Translations under genes and position numbers: made by a program | Shown here: one piece after another, positions 26,625-35,738 of the stretch | Layout of the letters: each line of letters opens with the position of its first letter | Position numbering within the stretch: the first letter of the stretch is position 1 | The notes under the pieces: model-generated | What the model was told of the DNA's origin: nothing | The model's input: only the letters and a program-made list of their open reading frames with translations | Databases searched by the model: none | Source: Sphingomonas sp. IC-56 | GTDB lineage: Bacteria; Pseudomonadota; Alphaproteobacteria; Sphingomonadales; Sphingomonadaceae | Direction: 5' to 3' | Length of the DNA: 64,000 nt | Assembly: GCF_021043375.1 (NCBI RefSeq) | Contig: NZ_JAJNDV010000002.1 | Coordinates: forward strand, 124,001-188,000

Positions 26625-27911
26625 TCAGGCCATGTTCTCCAGCAGCGAGCGGATACCCACAAACGCGAACGCGACCGAGCTGTCGGCCACGCCGTACGGG
26701 ATGAACAGCTTGTCGCCATGGCGGATCGCGCCGCAGGTATAGACCACGTTAGGCACATAACCCTCGCGGTCCTGATCGGCGGCGGCGAGCAGCGGCTCGC
26801 GCGAGCGTGCCAGCACCCTCGACGGATCGTTCTTGTCGAGCAGCGCAGCGGCGATCGAATATTTGCGCATCGCGCCGACGCCGTGGGTCAGCATCAGCCA
26901 GCCCTCGTCCAGCTCGATGGGCGGGCCGCAATTGCCCATCTGCACCAGCTCCCAGGGGTATTGGGGCGTCATCAACAGCTCGCCGCCCTCCCAATGGGTG
27001 AGGTCGTCGGAGGCATGGAGGAAGATGTTCTCGCCGTCCTGCCGCCCGATCATCATGTAGCGGCCGTTCACCTTGCGCGGGAACAGCGCCATGCCCTTGT
27101 TGCGCGCGGCGCTGCCGGTCATCGGCACCAGGTCGAAGGCGCGGAAGTCGCGGGTGCGCATCAGTTCGGACTGGATCTCCGACCCGTTATAGGCGGTGTA
27201 GGTGCCGATCCACTCCTCGCTGCCATCCTCATGGTGGAAGTGGCAGATGCGCAGATCCTCCAGCCCCTTGGACTGGGCCCGGGTGATCGGGAAGATCACC
27301 GTGCCCGACAGCGTGGAATCGCGGTGGCGATAGACGGTGACCGGACCTTCGGGCACGCGCATCTCGTCCTCGCCCTGCGCGTCGGCTGCCGTGGCAAAGG
27401 GCGGCTCGGGCGCGAGCATCATCTCATTGTCTTCGGTGATGATGCCTTCGCGGAAGGCGACGGAGGAGATGTGCCCCTCCCCTACCGAGCGCAGCGACAT
27501 CAGGATGCGCATGCTGCCAGCGGGCATGCCCGACTGGTCGTAATGCGGCACCGCGCTGGGGTTCATCAGCGCGGCGGCGGCATAGCTGTATTCGTGGCAG
27601 AAATAGGCGCCGATCAGCTGACGCTTCTCATCGCTGATCTGGCTGCCATCAAGCTTCAACAGCGCCTCGATCTGGTCGTAGCGCGTCATGAACACGCGCC
27701 GCGTCTGCCAATGCCGCGCCTCGAAATCCTTCAGCACCAGCTCAAGCTGCGCGCGCGCTTCCCCCGGCGACATGGCCAGCACTTCGCGCACCAGCCGCTC
27801 GGTGCGGCTAGGCGCGCCATTGCTCGACTGCCAGGCGATGTGAAACGGGCGGACCACCACGCGCGACGGATCGGCACGCAGACGCAGCGAGTGGTTGAAC
27901 AAATCCAACAT
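26625..27911 (-). CDS. GH130-type glycosidase/phosphorylase-like protein
   Basis: A 428-residue protein matching the COG2152/GH130 pattern of five-bladed beta-propeller enzymes that cleave or phosphorolyse beta-mannosides. Typical segments are WIGTYTAYNG, NKGMALFPRKVNGRYMMIGRQD, GGELLMTPQYPWELVQMGNCGPPIE, EGWLMLTHGVG, and near the end NVVYTCGAIRHGDKLFIPYG with ADSSVAFAFV. There is no signal peptide, so it acts in the cytosol. It follows the large GT4 gene by 39 bases on the same strand and probably acts on the glycan that this GT4 makes. Whether it is a hydrolase or a phosphorylase cannot be told from the sequence. Confidence 0.78.
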   Translation of the reverse strand: MLDLFNHSLRLRADPSRVVVRPFHIAWQSSNGAPSRTERLVREVLAMSPGEARAQLELVLKDFEARHWQTRRVFMTRYDQIEALLKLDGSQISDEKRQLIGAYFCHEYSYAAAALMNPSAVPHYDQSGMPAGSMRILMSLRSVGEGHISSVAFREGIITEDNEMMLAPEPPFATAADAQGEDEMRVPEGPVTVYRHRDSTLSGTVIFPITRAQSKGLEDLRICHFHHEDGSEEWIGTYTAYNGSEIQSELMRTRDFRAFDLVPMTGSAARNKGMALFPRKVNGRYMMIGRQDGENIFLHASDDLTHWEGGELLMTPQYPWELVQMGNCGPPIELDEGWLMLTHGVGAMRKYSIAAALLDKNDPSRVLARSREPLLAAADQDREGYVPNVVYTCGAIRHGDKLFIPYGVADSSVAFAFVGIRSLLENMA

Positions 27912-27950
27912 TGACCCCCCGGGGACTAGTACGCAACCGACGCCGCGGGA

Positions 27951-30224
27951 TTACGCGACGGCAGTCCGCCGGGTTGTTGGCACGTTTTCCGCTTGTTTTC
28001 CAAGGGCAGAAATCGCGCAATTGGCCAGCTGAAGCGCCAGGATCGATTCCGCACCCTGATTGCGGTTAAGCCCGGTGGGCATCAGCCCGTCGAAACAGCC
28101 GCCATCCTGCGCCGTCGCCAGCGGCAGCTCCAGGTCGTTGGCGCCCAGATACCAGCGATAGGCCTTCATCGCCTCTGCCATCCAGCGCTCGTCGCCACTC
28201 GCCTCATGCGCGGCGACGCATGCGTCCACCGTCGCCTGCGCTTCCAGCGGCTGCTGGTCGAACTGGAGCGGCTCGGCATAGGGCCGGCCAAAGCTCTCGC
28301 TGCCGACAGCGCGGAAGCGGCCCTCGGGCGAGGTCTGGCGGCCGACGATCCAATCGAGCGTTTCCAGGCCGACATTGATGAAGTCCTGGCGCCCCAGCAC
28401 CTTGCCCGCGCGCAGCAATGCCTCGGGAAGCCGCGCATTGTCATAGGCCAGCACGATCTCGAACCACTTCCACTCGGGGCGCCGAGCCTGGTCGAGCAGT
28501 GCGATCAGCTCCTCGCCATAACGGGTGAGGATGTCGCGCGACAGCGAATGGCCGGGGTGGGCCTCCATCATCGCCGCGGCGCCCAGCATGGCAAATGCGT
28601 GCGCACGCGGCGCCTGCAATTCCAGCGCGATCGCAGCGGTGGTGTCGAACAGCATCGACGCCCAGTCGCGGTGCTTCTGCGCACGCGCATCGCGGGCAGT
28701 GACGCCCAGCGCCCAGATCGCGCGGCCATTGGAATCCTCCGACCCCACATCCTCGCACCAGGTACGGTCGAAATTCATGAAGTTGCGGAAACGGCGCGCG
28801 TCCGGATTCCAGGCATATTGCACGAACGACGCGTAGATGCTGGTCCACTTGTCGCGCACCGACTCGTCCACGTCGTCGATCTTCGACATCAGGATCAGCG
28901 CGCGGGCATTGTCGTCGATGCAATAGCCGTGGCGCCGATCGGGCACCGAATAGATCGAATGCTGGAGCATGCCGGTCGAATCGCTCATCCGCTCGACGGC
29001 GGCGAGGTCAGGCTTGAGCGGCGCCAGCTCCGTCGTTGCGCGGCCAAGCTGGCGCGGGGCCTTTCCTAACATGGCGTTCAACTCCCCCAGCGCGGTCTCG
29101 GCCAGCCGCGGCCAGATCATCGTGCGGCCGCGGGCATAGGCGCGTGCGGCGAGGTCGTGGCGGGCCTGGTTGTCGGTGAGCAGCCGACCGATCTCGCGCG
29201 CGAAGGCGGCGCTGTCGCCGAAGTCGACCAGCACGCCGTGATCCTGGTCCAGGATCTCGGTCGCGTGGACATAGGGGGTGGAGATCACCGGCTTGCCGAC
29301 GCCCACGGCGTAGGACAGCGTGCCCGACGTGATCTGCGCGGGATTGGTATAGGGTGTGACGTAGAGATCGGCGGTCTGAAGATAGTCGATCAGCTCGTCA
29401 TGCTCGACGAAGGCGTCGATGAACTGGACATGCTCGGCCACGCCCTTTTCCTCGGCGAGCGCCTTCAGCCGGTCGCGATAGGCCTCGCCCTCATGCGCCA
29501 ACAGATTGGGATGCGTCGCGCCCAAGATCACATACAGCGCGCGCGGATGGTTCGCGACCACCTCCGGCAGCGCGGAGATCACTGTCTCCAGCCCCTTGTT
29601 CGGCGCCAGCAGGCCAAAGGTCAGGATGACTTCGCGGCCCTCCCAGCCAAAGCTGGGCTTGAGCGCGTCGGGATCGGCAAAGGCGCGATCGGGCACACCG
29701 TGCGGAATCATGACGATCTTCTTGTCATCGGTCCCGTGCACGCGCTTCAGGATGTCTCGGCCCTTCTCGGCCATGACGATCACGCGCTCTGAACGGCGCA
29801 GCAGCGCTTCCATCACCCGGCGCTCGTCGGCGCTCGGGCGCTCGAGCACGGTGTGCAGCGTGGTGATCACGGGAATCGACAGCCGGTCGGTCAGCGCCAG
29901 CAGGAACTCGCCCGCCGCGCCGCCATAGATGCCATATTCGTGCTGGATCCACAGCGCCTGCGCGCCGCTCGCCTCGATCGCGCGGGCGGCATCGACATAG
30001 GCGGCGCGGTCGTGCTGCGGGATCGCGCGCGTCACCGCGGACGGATAGTCATAGCGCCCGGGATGGTCGTCCATCGCATAGACGTCGACGGCAAGCTGCG
30101 GAAACCGCTGCTTCAGCGCGTGGTAGGTGTCCGTCGTATAGGTGGCCAGCCCGCACTTGCGCGGCAGAAAGTTTCCGATCAGCGCAAGATGCTTGATTTG
30201 CGGCCCGTTCATCGACGGCAACAT
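27951..30224 (-). CDS. GT4-family glycosyltransferase with a large C-terminal helical domain
   Basis: A 757-residue cytosolic protein. Residues about 10-385 form a GT-B glycosyltransferase of the GT4 kind (LIGNFLPRKCGLATYTTD, HEYGIYGG, LTFGLLAPNKGLE, and NPAQITSGTLSYAVGVGKPVIST). Residues about 400-740 are an unrelated domain, probably an alpha/alpha toroid, rich in Trp and Tyr with YSVPDRRHGYCIDDNARAL, FVQYAWNPDARRFRNFM and SESFGRPYAEPLQFDQQPLEA. These resemble enzymes that handle carbohydrate chains. It is the first gene of a pair with the GH130-type gene. The start at 30224 has AAGGAACGGGG upstream; 30212 is a possible alternative. The sugar and acceptor are unknown. Confidence 0.8.
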   Translation of the reverse strand: MLPSMNGPQIKHLALIGNFLPRKCGLATYTTDTYHALKQRFPQLAVDVYAMDDHPGRYDYPSAVTRAIPQHDRAAYVDAARAIEASGAQALWIQHEYGIYGGAAGEFLLALTDRLSIPVITTLHTVLERPSADERRVMEALLRRSERVIVMAEKGRDILKRVHGTDDKKIVMIPHGVPDRAFADPDALKPSFGWEGREVILTFGLLAPNKGLETVISALPEVVANHPRALYVILGATHPNLLAHEGEAYRDRLKALAEEKGVAEHVQFIDAFVEHDELIDYLQTADLYVTPYTNPAQITSGTLSYAVGVGKPVISTPYVHATEILDQDHGVLVDFGDSAAFAREIGRLLTDNQARHDLAARAYARGRTMIWPRLAETALGELNAMLGKAPRQLGRATTELAPLKPDLAAVERMSDSTGMLQHSIYSVPDRRHGYCIDDNARALILMSKIDDVDESVRDKWTSIYASFVQYAWNPDARRFRNFMNFDRTWCEDVGSEDSNGRAIWALGVTARDARAQKHRDWASMLFDTTAAIALELQAPRAHAFAMLGAAAMMEAHPGHSLSRDILTRYGEELIALLDQARRPEWKWFEIVLAYDNARLPEALLRAGKVLGRQDFINVGLETLDWIVGRQTSPEGRFRAVGSESFGRPYAEPLQFDQQPLEAQATVDACVAAHEASGDERWMAEAMKAYRWYLGANDLELPLATAQDGGCFDGLMPTGLNRNQGAESILALQLANCAISALGKQAENVPTTRRTAVA

Positions 30225-30336
30225 CCCCGTTCCTTCGCTGTTGCAAACACACCGAGCGTTCTGCGCCCGTTACAACCTTCTCAACTCTGCATGAGCAATA
30301 TGGTTGCAAAGATGGTGCGGTGCAACATGACTCAGG

Positions 30337-30792
30337 TTAACCGCGGCCGCGATAGCCCGGTACGTCCTGCCCCGGGATCCACACGCCTTCCGGCGCATCG
30401 CCCGACTGCCAAAAAACGTCGATCGGAATGCCGCCGCGCGGGTACCAGTAACCGCCGATGCGCAGCCAGATCGGCTTCATCTCGGCGAACAGCCGCTCGC
30501 CGATGCCCACCGTGCAATCCTCGTGAAAGGCGCCATGGTTGCGGAAGCTGCCCAGGAACAGCTTCAAGGACTTGGATTCGACGATTGTGTCGCCCGGCAC
30601 ATAGTCGATCACCAGGTGCGCGAAGTCGGGCTGGCCGGTAATCGGGCACAGCGAGGTGAATTCCGGCGCGGCGAAGCGGATCATGTAGCGGCTGCCGGGG
30701 CGGGGATTGGGCACGTAATCGAGCTCCGCCGCTTCGGGCGAATCGGGGAGGGTCGAGGTCTTGCCGAGATGCTTTGCGTCCATCGCGGCCAT
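30337..30792 (-). CDS. queF: NADPH-dependent 7-cyano-7-deazaguanine reductase QueF
   Basis: Reduces preQ0 to preQ1 in queuosine synthesis for tRNA modification. The 151-residue form is the short, YkvM-like QueF. The nitrile-binding Cys49 is in [13 protein letters not shown]. The signature ESKSLKLF (72-79) binds NADPH, and HEDC (90-93) contributes the catalytic Glu. It is divergent from sseA with 44 bases between starts, so both promoters must be compact. The start at 30792 or 30783 cannot be separated. Confidence 0.95.
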   Translation of the reverse strand: MAAMDAKHLGKTSTLPDSPEAAELDYVPNPRPGSRYMIRFAAPEFTSLCPITGQPDFAHLVIDYVPGDTIVESKSLKLFLGSFRNHGAFHEDCTVGIGERLFAEMKPIWLRIGGYWYPRGGIPIDVFWQSGDAPEGVWIPGQDVPGYRGRG

Positions 30793-30836
30793 GTAGGGGT
30801 TTGCCGCGCGCTTTGCATCCTCCTAGACCGGCATGC

Positions 30837-31679
30837 ATGGATGCGCTGGTAACGACCGATTGGCTCGCCGAAAGACTGGGCGATCCCGACCTTCTCGTGC
30901 TCGATGCGAGCTATACCTCCAAGATTCCCGGCGCGCCGCCCAGCGATCCACAGGCGAACTTTGCTGCGGCGCACATCCCCGGCGCCCGCTTCCTCGACCT
31001 CGACAGCCTGGTCGATCAGAGCAACCCGCTCCCCTCCATGCTGCCGCCCGCCGAACAGGTCGCTGAGCGGCTGCGCGCGCTCGGCGTGAACGCGGACACT
31101 CGCATCGTCCTCTACGAAGACGGCCCGCACCACACCGCCTGCCGCGCCTGGTGGGTGCTGCGTAGCGCCGGCTTGGACGCCGCACTGCTCGATGGCGCGC
31201 TCGCCAAGTGGAAGCGCGAGGGCCGCCCCCTCGAAGCAGCGGAAGTTGCCACCTCGGCCACGCCTGGCAACTTCCACCCGGCCACACCCAAAGCAGTCGT
31301 TTTCCGCGTCGACCAGATGCTGGCCAACACTACCCACCAAGTCGCCGACGCCCGCTCCAAAGCACGCTTCACCGGCGAAGAACCCGACCCCCGCCCCAAC
31401 AGCGCCTCGGGCCACATCCCGGGATCGAAGAACATCCCTTATGGCAGCTTCTTTCAGCCCGACGGCACCTGGAAGTCCCGCCCGGCCATCGCCCAGGTCT
31501 TCGCAGACGCCGGCATCGATCCCGCCCGCCCGCTCGTCGCGACCTGCGGCTCCGGCATCACCGCCGCAGTGATCGTCTTCGCCGCCCACCTGCTCGGCCA
31601 CGACGCGGCGCTGTATGACGGCAGCTGGTCGGAATGGGGCGCCGATCCCTCCACCCCCAAGGCACTGGGCCCCGCATGA
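30837..31679 (+). CDS. sseA: 3-mercaptopyruvate sulfurtransferase
   Basis: Transfers sulfur from 3-mercaptopyruvate to thiol acceptors or cyanide. It has 280 residues with two rhodanese domains (about 1-130 and 150-280). The active-site Cys237 lies in ATCGSGITAAV, the loop that distinguishes mercaptopyruvate from thiosulfate sulfurtransferases, and the substrate-binding DARSKARFTGEEPDPR precedes it. The ATGA overlap at 31676-31679 couples it to metC, giving a sulfur amino-acid operon. Confidence 0.9.
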   Translation: MDALVTTDWLAERLGDPDLLVLDASYTSKIPGAPPSDPQANFAAAHIPGARFLDLDSLVDQSNPLPSMLPPAEQVAERLRALGVNADTRIVLYEDGPHHTACRAWWVLRSAGLDAALLDGALAKWKREGRPLEAAEVATSATPGNFHPATPKAVVFRVDQMLANTTHQVADARSKARFTGEEPDPRPNSASGHIPGSKNIPYGSFFQPDGTWKSRPAIAQVFADAGIDPARPLVATCGSGITAAVIVFAAHLLGHDAALYDGSWSEWGADPSTPKALGPA

Positions 31680-32854
31680 AGAAGGACAAGACCCGCGTCG
31701 TCGCGGGCGGCCGCAAGTCCGAATGGACGCAAGGCATCGTCAACCCGCCGGTGTGGCGCGCCTCCACGATCCTCTATGACTCGGTCGCAGAGCTGCGCGA
31801 CCGGGGTGCCGCCGACACGCACCACAAGCTGTTCTACGGGCGCCGCGGTACGCCGACCCAATGGTCGCTCGCCGATGCACTCACCGAGCTCGAACCCGGT
31901 GCCGAAGCCACCCTGCTCTACCCCTCGGGCGTCGCCGCGCTGACCACCGCGCTGCTGGCGGTGCTGGAGCCCGGCGACGAGTTGCTGATGCCCGACAGCG
32001 CCTATGACCCCACGCGCAACTTCGCGACGGGCATGCTGCGGCGCATCGGCGTGGAGACGATTTTCTACGACCCGCTGATCGGCGCCGGCATCGCCGAACT
32101 CTGCACCGATCGCACCAAGGCGATCCTGATGGAAAGCCCCGGCAGCCTGACCTTTGAGGTGCAGGACGTGCCGGCGATCGTCGCCGTTGCCAAGGCGCGC
32201 GGGATCACCACGCTGATTGACAACACCTGGGCGACGCCGCTGCTGTTCCCGGTGATCGGGCTGGGCGTCGACTACACCATCCTGGCCTGCACCAAGTATG
32301 TCGTCGGCCATTCCGACGTGATGCTGGGATCGGTCACCGCTGCACCGGGCCAGTATCAGCGGCTGCGCGCCGCGACCTATGAACTGGGCCAGACCGCGAG
32401 CCCCGACGATGCGTGGCTTGGAGCACGCGGATTGCGCACCATGGCGGTGCGGCTGGACCAGCATGGCCGCGCGGCGCTGCAGATCGCGCAGTGGCTCAAG
32501 ACCCGCAGCGAGGTCGCCCGCGTGCTGCATCCCGCCCTGCCAGATTGCCCCGGCCACGAAATCTTCGCGCGCGACTTCAAGGGTGCCTCGGGGCTGTTCT
32601 CGTTCGTGCTGAACGGCGGCAGTGATGCAGCGCGAAGCGCGCTGATCGACGGGCTGGAGCATTTCGGCATCGGCTATAGCTGGGGCGGGTTTGAGAGCCT
32701 GGCGATCCCGGTTGATCCGCAGCGCCACCGCACGGCGACACGCTGGCAGGCAGAGGGACCGCTGGTCCGGCTCCAGATCGGGTTGGAAGATCCAGATGAT
32801 CTGATCGCCGATTTGGACGCCGGCCTCGCCCGCTTCGCGACCGTGCGCGGTTGA
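31676..32854 (+). CDS. metC: Cystathionine beta-lyase
   Basis: PLP enzyme that converts cystathionine to homocysteine, pyruvate and ammonia. It has 392 residues. The PLP lysine is Lys207 in TILACTKYVVGHSD, typical of the Cys/Met metabolism family, with LYPSGVAALTTALL and DNTWATPLLF upstream. The sequence GRRGTPTQWSLADAL and the active-site region favour cystathionine beta-lyase over gamma-synthase. It is coupled to sseA in front and to the MscS gene behind (TTGATG overlap at the stop). Confidence 0.88.
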   Translation: MKKDKTRVVAGGRKSEWTQGIVNPPVWRASTILYDSVAELRDRGAADTHHKLFYGRRGTPTQWSLADALTELEPGAEATLLYPSGVAALTTALLAVLEPGDELLMPDSAYDPTRNFATGMLRRIGVETIFYDPLIGAGIAELCTDRTKAILMESPGSLTFEVQDVPAIVAVAKARGITTLIDNTWATPLLFPVIGLGVDYTILACTKYVVGHSDVMLGSVTAAPGQYQRLRAATYELGQTASPDDAWLGARGLRTMAVRLDQHGRAALQIAQWLKTRSEVARVLHPALPDCPGHEIFARDFKGASGLFSFVLNGGSDAARSALIDGLEHFGIGYSWGGFESLAIPVDPQRHRTATRWQAEGPLVRLQIGLEDPDDLIADLDAGLARFATVRG

Positions 32855-34140
32855 TGGATCAGCTAGGCGCCTGGCTGGCTGGCCATGACCTGCCGGACAC
32901 AGCCGCGCTGACCGAGGCGCTGATCGCCGCCGGACTTGCAGCGCTCGGGCTAGTGATCGGCTGGCTCGCCGGGCGGCGAGTGGGTCCGCAGATCGCGCAT
33001 GGTTGGGCCGAGCGGCTCCATCAGCCGGTGGAGACGCTCCAACTGCGCGTGTGCGAAATTGCCCGCTGGGGCACTGCATCCATTGTCCTGTCGCTGATTG
33101 CCGCGTCATGGCCATGGTCGCCTCTGGCCGCGCTGGTGGTCGGCCTTGCGCAGGCGACAGCCGTAGCGATGCTGGCAGTTGGGGTGTTGCGCGGCCTGAA
33201 CCTGCCGCGCTGGGCGGCGTGGAGCCTTGCCGCGCTCGCCTTCCTGGCGATCCTGTCGCACGCGATCGGCGGGCTGGCGATGATCGAGACCACCTTCGAC
33301 CGCGTCGGCGTGCAGGTCGGGCGGCGCCGTATCACGCTGCTTTCGGTGCTGACCTTTGGAATCACCGTGCTGCTGCTGTTCGCGGCGGTGCGGCTGGTGA
33401 ACCGGGTGCTGACGCATTCGATCGCGCAGGCGCGCGGGTTCGATGCGACGCAGAAGCTGCTATTCCAGAAGCTGGCTGCCATCGCCGTGGTGGTCGCCGC
33501 CTTCTTCGTCGGCGTCGACCTGCTCCAGATCGACCTGACCGCCTTCACGGTCTTTTCCGGTGCCTTCGGCCTCGCGGTCGGTTTCGGCATGCAGAAGACG
33601 ATCGGCAACCTGATCGCCGGCATCATCCTGCTGATGGACCGGTCGATCAAGCCGGGCGACGTGATCGTGGTCGGCGACAGCTTTGGCTGGGTGAACAAGA
33701 TCGGCGTGCGCGCGGTCAGCGTCATCACCCGCGACGGCAAGGAGCACCTGATCCCCAACGAAAACCTGATGACGCAGGAAGTGGAGAACTGGTCCTATAC
33801 CGACCGGAACGTCCGCGTGCGCATCCCCGTGACGGTTTCCTACACCTGCGACTTGAAGCTGGCGCAGGAGCTGATGCTCCGCGCGGCCAAGGAAAGCCCG
33901 CGCGTGCTCGACACGCCGCGCACCAATGTCTGGCTGATGGCGTTCGGCGACAAGGGCGTAGAGCATGAGATATTGTGCTGGATCAGCGATCCCCAGAGCG
34001 GCGTGGGCAATGTGCGCAGCGACGTGCTCAATCGGCTATGGGTGCTGTTCAAGGACCATGGGATCGAGATTCCGTATCCGGTACGGGATGTGCGGGTGAA
34101 GGAATGGCCAGGTGCGGTGGCCTCGCCGGGCCAGGCTTAG
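32854..34140 (+). CDS. Mechanosensitive channel of the MscS family
   Basis: A 428-residue inner-membrane protein with about five membrane helices in the first 270 residues, ending in the pore-lining helix with Ala/Gly spacing (AFGLAVGFGMQKTIGNLIAGIILL). The cytosolic MscS beta domain follows (IKPGDVIVVGDSFGWVNKIGVRAVSVITRDGKEHLIPN) and a C-terminal domain. It protects cells from hypoosmotic shock by opening under tension. The ATG at 32854 overlaps the metC stop; a TTG three bases earlier is possible. Grouping with metC is presumably co-transcription rather than function. Confidence 0.9.
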   Translation: MDQLGAWLAGHDLPDTAALTEALIAAGLAALGLVIGWLAGRRVGPQIAHGWAERLHQPVETLQLRVCEIARWGTASIVLSLIAASWPWSPLAALVVGLAQATAVAMLAVGVLRGLNLPRWAAWSLAALAFLAILSHAIGGLAMIETTFDRVGVQVGRRRITLLSVLTFGITVLLLFAAVRLVNRVLTHSIAQARGFDATQKLLFQKLAAIAVVVAAFFVGVDLLQIDLTAFTVFSGAFGLAVGFGMQKTIGNLIAGIILLMDRSIKPGDVIVVGDSFGWVNKIGVRAVSVITRDGKEHLIPNENLMTQEVENWSYTDRNVRVRIPVTVSYTCDLKLAQELMLRAAKESPRVLDTPRTNVWLMAFGDKGVEHEILCWISDPQSGVGNVRSDVLNRLWVLFKDHGIEIPYPVRDVRVKEWPGAVASPGQA

Positions 34141-34176
34141 GTTGCGGCCCGCTGTTCACTACGCCTGATCTAGGCG

Positions 34177-34220
34177 CAGAAGAAAAAAGCGGGATCCCGG
34201 CTCAAGGCCGGGATGACGGG
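34177..34220. repeat. Dispersed palindromic repeat, copy 4 (single arm)
   Basis: CAGAAGAAAAAAGCGGGATC continues CCGGCTCAAGGCCGGGATGACGG. It has the same orientation type as copy 1. It lies between the convergent mscS and ABC permease genes and probably serves both transcripts as an end structure. Confidence 0.8.
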
Positions 34221-34247
34221 AGTGGTCGATCGTGACCCCTCTCCCAT

Positions 34248-35738
34248 TCAGCCCGGTTTGCCCATCAGCCGCACGATCTCGCCCAGTCCCGGACGGCGCC
34301 CGCCGTTCAAAAGGCTCGCGCGGAACACTCGGCCGAGCAGGAGCAACTCGGCAACCATGAACAGCACCAGCATAAGGCCGGCGCCGATCACTTCCCAGGA
34401 TGGAATCCCGCTGCCCAGCCGGGCGAGGACTGCGAAGGGCGTGTAGAGCGGGATCCAGGTCATTACCTGTACGCCGATACCCGATCCGCCGCGCAGCACC
34501 TCCGGCATCAGCACGGTGAGCGGCATCATGATCACCAGCAGCACCGGCGTGAGATAGCCCTGCGCCTCGCGCATGGAGTCGCTCATCACGCCGATCACCA
34601 GGAACAGCATCGAGACCACCAGATAGCCGGCGATGAAGAAGAACAGGATCGTGGCGATGCTGCCGATTGAAGAGACAGGCTCCAGTGCCGGCCGGATGAT
34701 CTCCGCGATCGTGCCCTGGGTGAAGAAGGCGGCGAACAGCGCACACGCAATCCAGGTCGCGACCATCGACAGACCCACCGCCACGGTGCCGAGCAGCTTG
34801 CCGTACATGAGCTCGTTGGGGCTGACACAGGCGATCACCGTTTCCAGCAGCTTGTTGCTCCGCTCCTCCACCGTGCTTTGCAACAGCCAGCTGCCCGACA
34901 GCAGCAAGGACATCAGCAGCAGGTACACACAGGCCAGCGGCAGGATGGAGCGGATCATCACCCGCTCGCGCCCGTCACCTGTTGGCGGCGCAGTCACCTG
35001 GATCGCCGGCGCGATCACACCGGCCGCGGCAGCAGTGGCCGGCGCCACGCCGTTCACCTGAAGGAAGCGCATGCGCAGCTCCTGCGTCAGCACCCCCTGC
35101 AACGTCTGGACGAATTCCGGACGCGGCCGCCCATTGGTCCAGATGCGCACGTTCGGGGTGGCACCGAACGCTGCAGGGATCAGCACGACATAGTCGACCG
35201 GCTTGGCTTTTGCGCCCTCCCCAGGGCGCAGATGCGGCTCCAGCGCCTTCTCGATGGCACCGGGCGCGGCGGTGGCGACGTTCGCCGGAGTCGGGATGAC
35301 GCGATAGTCGATCGGCGGCGTTTCGAACGCTTCAGCGTCCTTTGCGGAGACGGCGCGGATCTTCGCGAGCGCTGCGTTCAGCCCGCCATCGCGCATGAAG
35401 CCGGCAACATCGGCATCGCTGTACCAGCGCTCCTTTTGCGCCCACAGCGCGGCGGGGGCCGCACGCTGCAGGTCGTGCCGCCGCACATAGCGGGCGAGCT
35501 TGTCCAGTGTCGCCCGCTGTTGATCGAGCTCGATTCGCTGGCGAATGGCCGCTGCGGTGCGGCCGCCCGCCTTGTCGACCAGCATCACTGTCTGTGTGTC
35601 AGACTTGTCCATGAAGCGCGAGGCGATCGGGCCGACGGCAAAGGCCAACGGCAGGATCAGCAGCGTCAGCCAGAAGCTGCGCGTCATGGCGATCTGGCGG
35701 AACTCGCGCGCCGCGACCAGCAGGATGTTCTGGATCAT
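34248..35738 (-). CDS. ABC-2 type exporter permease (NatB-like)
   Basis: A 496-residue integral membrane protein with an N-terminal helix (about 20-42), a large periplasmic domain (about 60-270) and six C-terminal helices including the ABC2 signature region (STVEERSNKLLETVIACVSPNELMYGKLLG). This is the NatB/YhaP arrangement. It pairs with the ATPase gene directly upstream, overlapping it by 4 bases. Such exporters move sodium, drugs or small peptides out of the cell, and the substrate here is unknown. I found no frameshift. Confidence 0.85.
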   Translation of the reverse strand: MIQNILLVAAREFRQIAMTRSFWLTLLILPLAFAVGPIASRFMDKSDTQTVMLVDKAGGRTAAAIRQRIELDQQRATLDKLARYVRRHDLQRAAPAALWAQKERWYSDADVAGFMRDGGLNAALAKIRAVSAKDAEAFETPPIDYRVIPTPANVATAAPGAIEKALEPHLRPGEGAKAKPVDYVVLIPAAFGATPNVRIWTNGRPRPEFVQTLQGVLTQELRMRFLQVNGVAPATAAAAGVIAPAIQVTAPPTGDGRERVMIRSILPLACVYLLLMSLLLSGSWLLQSTVEERSNKLLETVIACVSPNELMYGKLLGTVAVGLSMVATWIACALFAAFFTQGTIAEIIRPALEPVSSIGSIATILFFFIAGYLVVSMLFLVIGVMSDSMREAQGYLTPVLLVIMMPLTVLMPEVLRGGSGIGVQVMTWIPLYTPFAVLARLGSGIPSWEVIGAGLMLVLFMVAELLLLGRVFRASLLNGGRRPGLGEIVRLMGKPG

